Part shown: in pieces, positions 5,699-6,304 of the stretch
Layout: the number at the start of each line of letters is the position of its first letter
Numbering within the stretch: position 1 is the first letter of the stretch
Assembly (NCBI GenBank): GCA_020444985.1
Contig: JAGRHK010000103.1
Location: forward strand, 1 to 6,304
From: Candidatus Competibacteraceae bacterium
GTDB taxonomy: Bacteria; Pseudomonadota; Gammaproteobacteria; Competibacterales; Competibacteraceae
Direction: 5' to 3'
Length of the DNA: 6,304 nucleotides
The notes under the pieces: model-generated
Told to the model about the DNA's origin: nothing
Database searches by the model: none
What the model saw: only the letters and a program-made list of their open reading frames with translations
Made by a program: the position numbers and the translations under genes

Positions 5699-6304
5699 TC
5701 AGCCGCCCCCCAGCGCCAAGGCAACCCGGTATGTGATGAACGCAGCGATATAGGCCAGCACGATCAAATAGACGAACATGAACACCGGCCAACGCCAGGA
5801 ATTCGTCTCCCGCCGGGTCGCGGCCAACGTCGCCAGGCATTGTGGGGCGAATACATACCAGGCCAATAAGGCCAGCGCCGTTGCCAGCGTCCAGTCCTGA
5901 GCCAGCGCCACGCTTAACGCCTCGGTCACCGCCTCGTCGTCGCCGCTCAGCGCATACACCATGCCTAACGCTGCTACCGCCACTTCACGCGCCGCCAGAC
6001 CCGGCACCAGCGCAATCGCGATTTGCCAGTTGAAGCCAATCGGCGCCAGCAACGGCGCCAAGGCGTGTCCAATCATGCCGGCAAAGCTGTAATAAATCGC
6101 CGGTTCGGTCGCTCCTGCCGGCGCGCTGGGAAAGGTCGCTAGACACCAGAGGACAATCATGACCCACAGAATGATCGTGCCGATGCGCCGCAGAAAAATC
6201 CGGGCGCGCTCCAACAAACCCAGCAATACATTCGTCGGGTTCGGCCATTTATAGCTGGGCAGCTCCATCAGCAACGGCTGCCGCGCCCCGCGCAACACGG
6301 TCAG
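5699..6304 (-). CDS. feoB: Ferrous iron transporter FeoB, C-terminal part (5' end missing)
   Basis: Only the last 201 residues are present; the frame stays open to the right edge, so the GTP-binding domain and most of the channel lie outside. Numbered from the edge, the text begins LTVLRGARQPLLMELPSYKWPNP, the conserved FeoB loop. A membrane segment follows (41-58), then the conserved block GFNWQIAIALVPGLAAREVAVAALGMVY (90-117), the second Gate-type segment WYVFAPQCLATLAATRRETNSWRW (149-172) with the conserved Cys156, and a final segment (173-196). FeoB is the inner-membrane transporter that takes up Fe(II) using an N-terminal G-protein-like NTPase. The stop TGA is followed after 2 bases by the small Cys-rich gene. 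The operon converges on the plus-strand genes; promoter and Fur control, if any, lie outside the window. Confidence 0.93.
   Translation of the reverse strand: MTVLRGARQPLLMELPSYKWPNPTNVLLGLLERARIFLRRIGTIILWVMIVLWCLATFPSAPAGATEPAIYYSFAGMIGHALAPLLAPIGFNWQIAIALVPGLAAREVAVAALGMVYALSGDDEAVTEALSVALAQDWTLATALALLAWYVFAPQCLATLAATRRETNSWRWPVFMFVYLIVLAYIAAFITYRVALALGGG

Noticed and set aside
5697..5840. Upstream extension of the Cys-rich frame inside feoB
   Set aside because: This part is an out-of-frame reading of the conserved FeoB C-terminus; the ATG at 5696 follows the feoB stop and begins the membrane helix.
5842..6033. Plus-strand Pro/Arg-rich 63-codon frame
   Set aside because: It is antisense to conserved FeoB membrane segments, and its Pro/Arg/Ser-rich text is typical of a shadow of hydrophobic codons.

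Overview
The window looks like ordinary chromosomal DNA of a proteobacterium, most likely a gammaproteobacterium. The reasons are dense genes of moderately high G+C, clear AAGGAG/AGGA-type ribosome sites, a hydrolase very close to E. coli YcgM as I recall it, a DUF2189 membrane protein, and a FeoB followed by a small Cys-rich membrane protein. I cannot name the genus. I saw no transposase, integrase, phage gene, tRNA, rRNA or CRISPR array.

Layout. The plus strand carries five genes: (1) the 3' part of a fused fatty acyl-AMP ligase and PlsC-type acyltransferase, cut by the left edge; (2) a 219-aa FAH-family hydrolase (YcgM/FAHD1 type); (3) a flavodoxin-fold NAD(P)H:quinone oxidoreductase only 5 bases behind it; (4) a GT4 glycogen synthase of the actinobacterial GlgA/GlgM type; (5) a DUF2189 multi-pass membrane protein. 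The minus strand carries two genes that converge on these: the C-terminal 201 residues of FeoB, cut by the right edge, and a 76-aa Cys-rich single-pass membrane protein 2 bases downstream of it. About 230 bases without a convincing gene separate the two convergent groups.

How the genes relate. Genes 2 and 3 look like one translationally coupled pair, probably metabolite repair or acylpyruvate handling plus quinone/redox work. The FeoB and Cys-rich genes form a ferrous-iron uptake operon. The ligase-acyltransferase belongs to membrane lipid synthesis or recycling, and the GT4 synthase to alpha-glucan (glycogen) metabolism. Apart from the two tight pairs, the genes look like unrelated housekeeping neighbours.

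The points most worth a second look are the ligase-PlsC fusion (domain order opposite to E. coli Aas), the GlgM-like rather than GT5-type glycogen synthase, the small Cys-rich FeoB partner, and a cluster of overlapping inverted repeats in the 3' end of that small gene. I found no convincing evidence of a wholly new multi-gene system.
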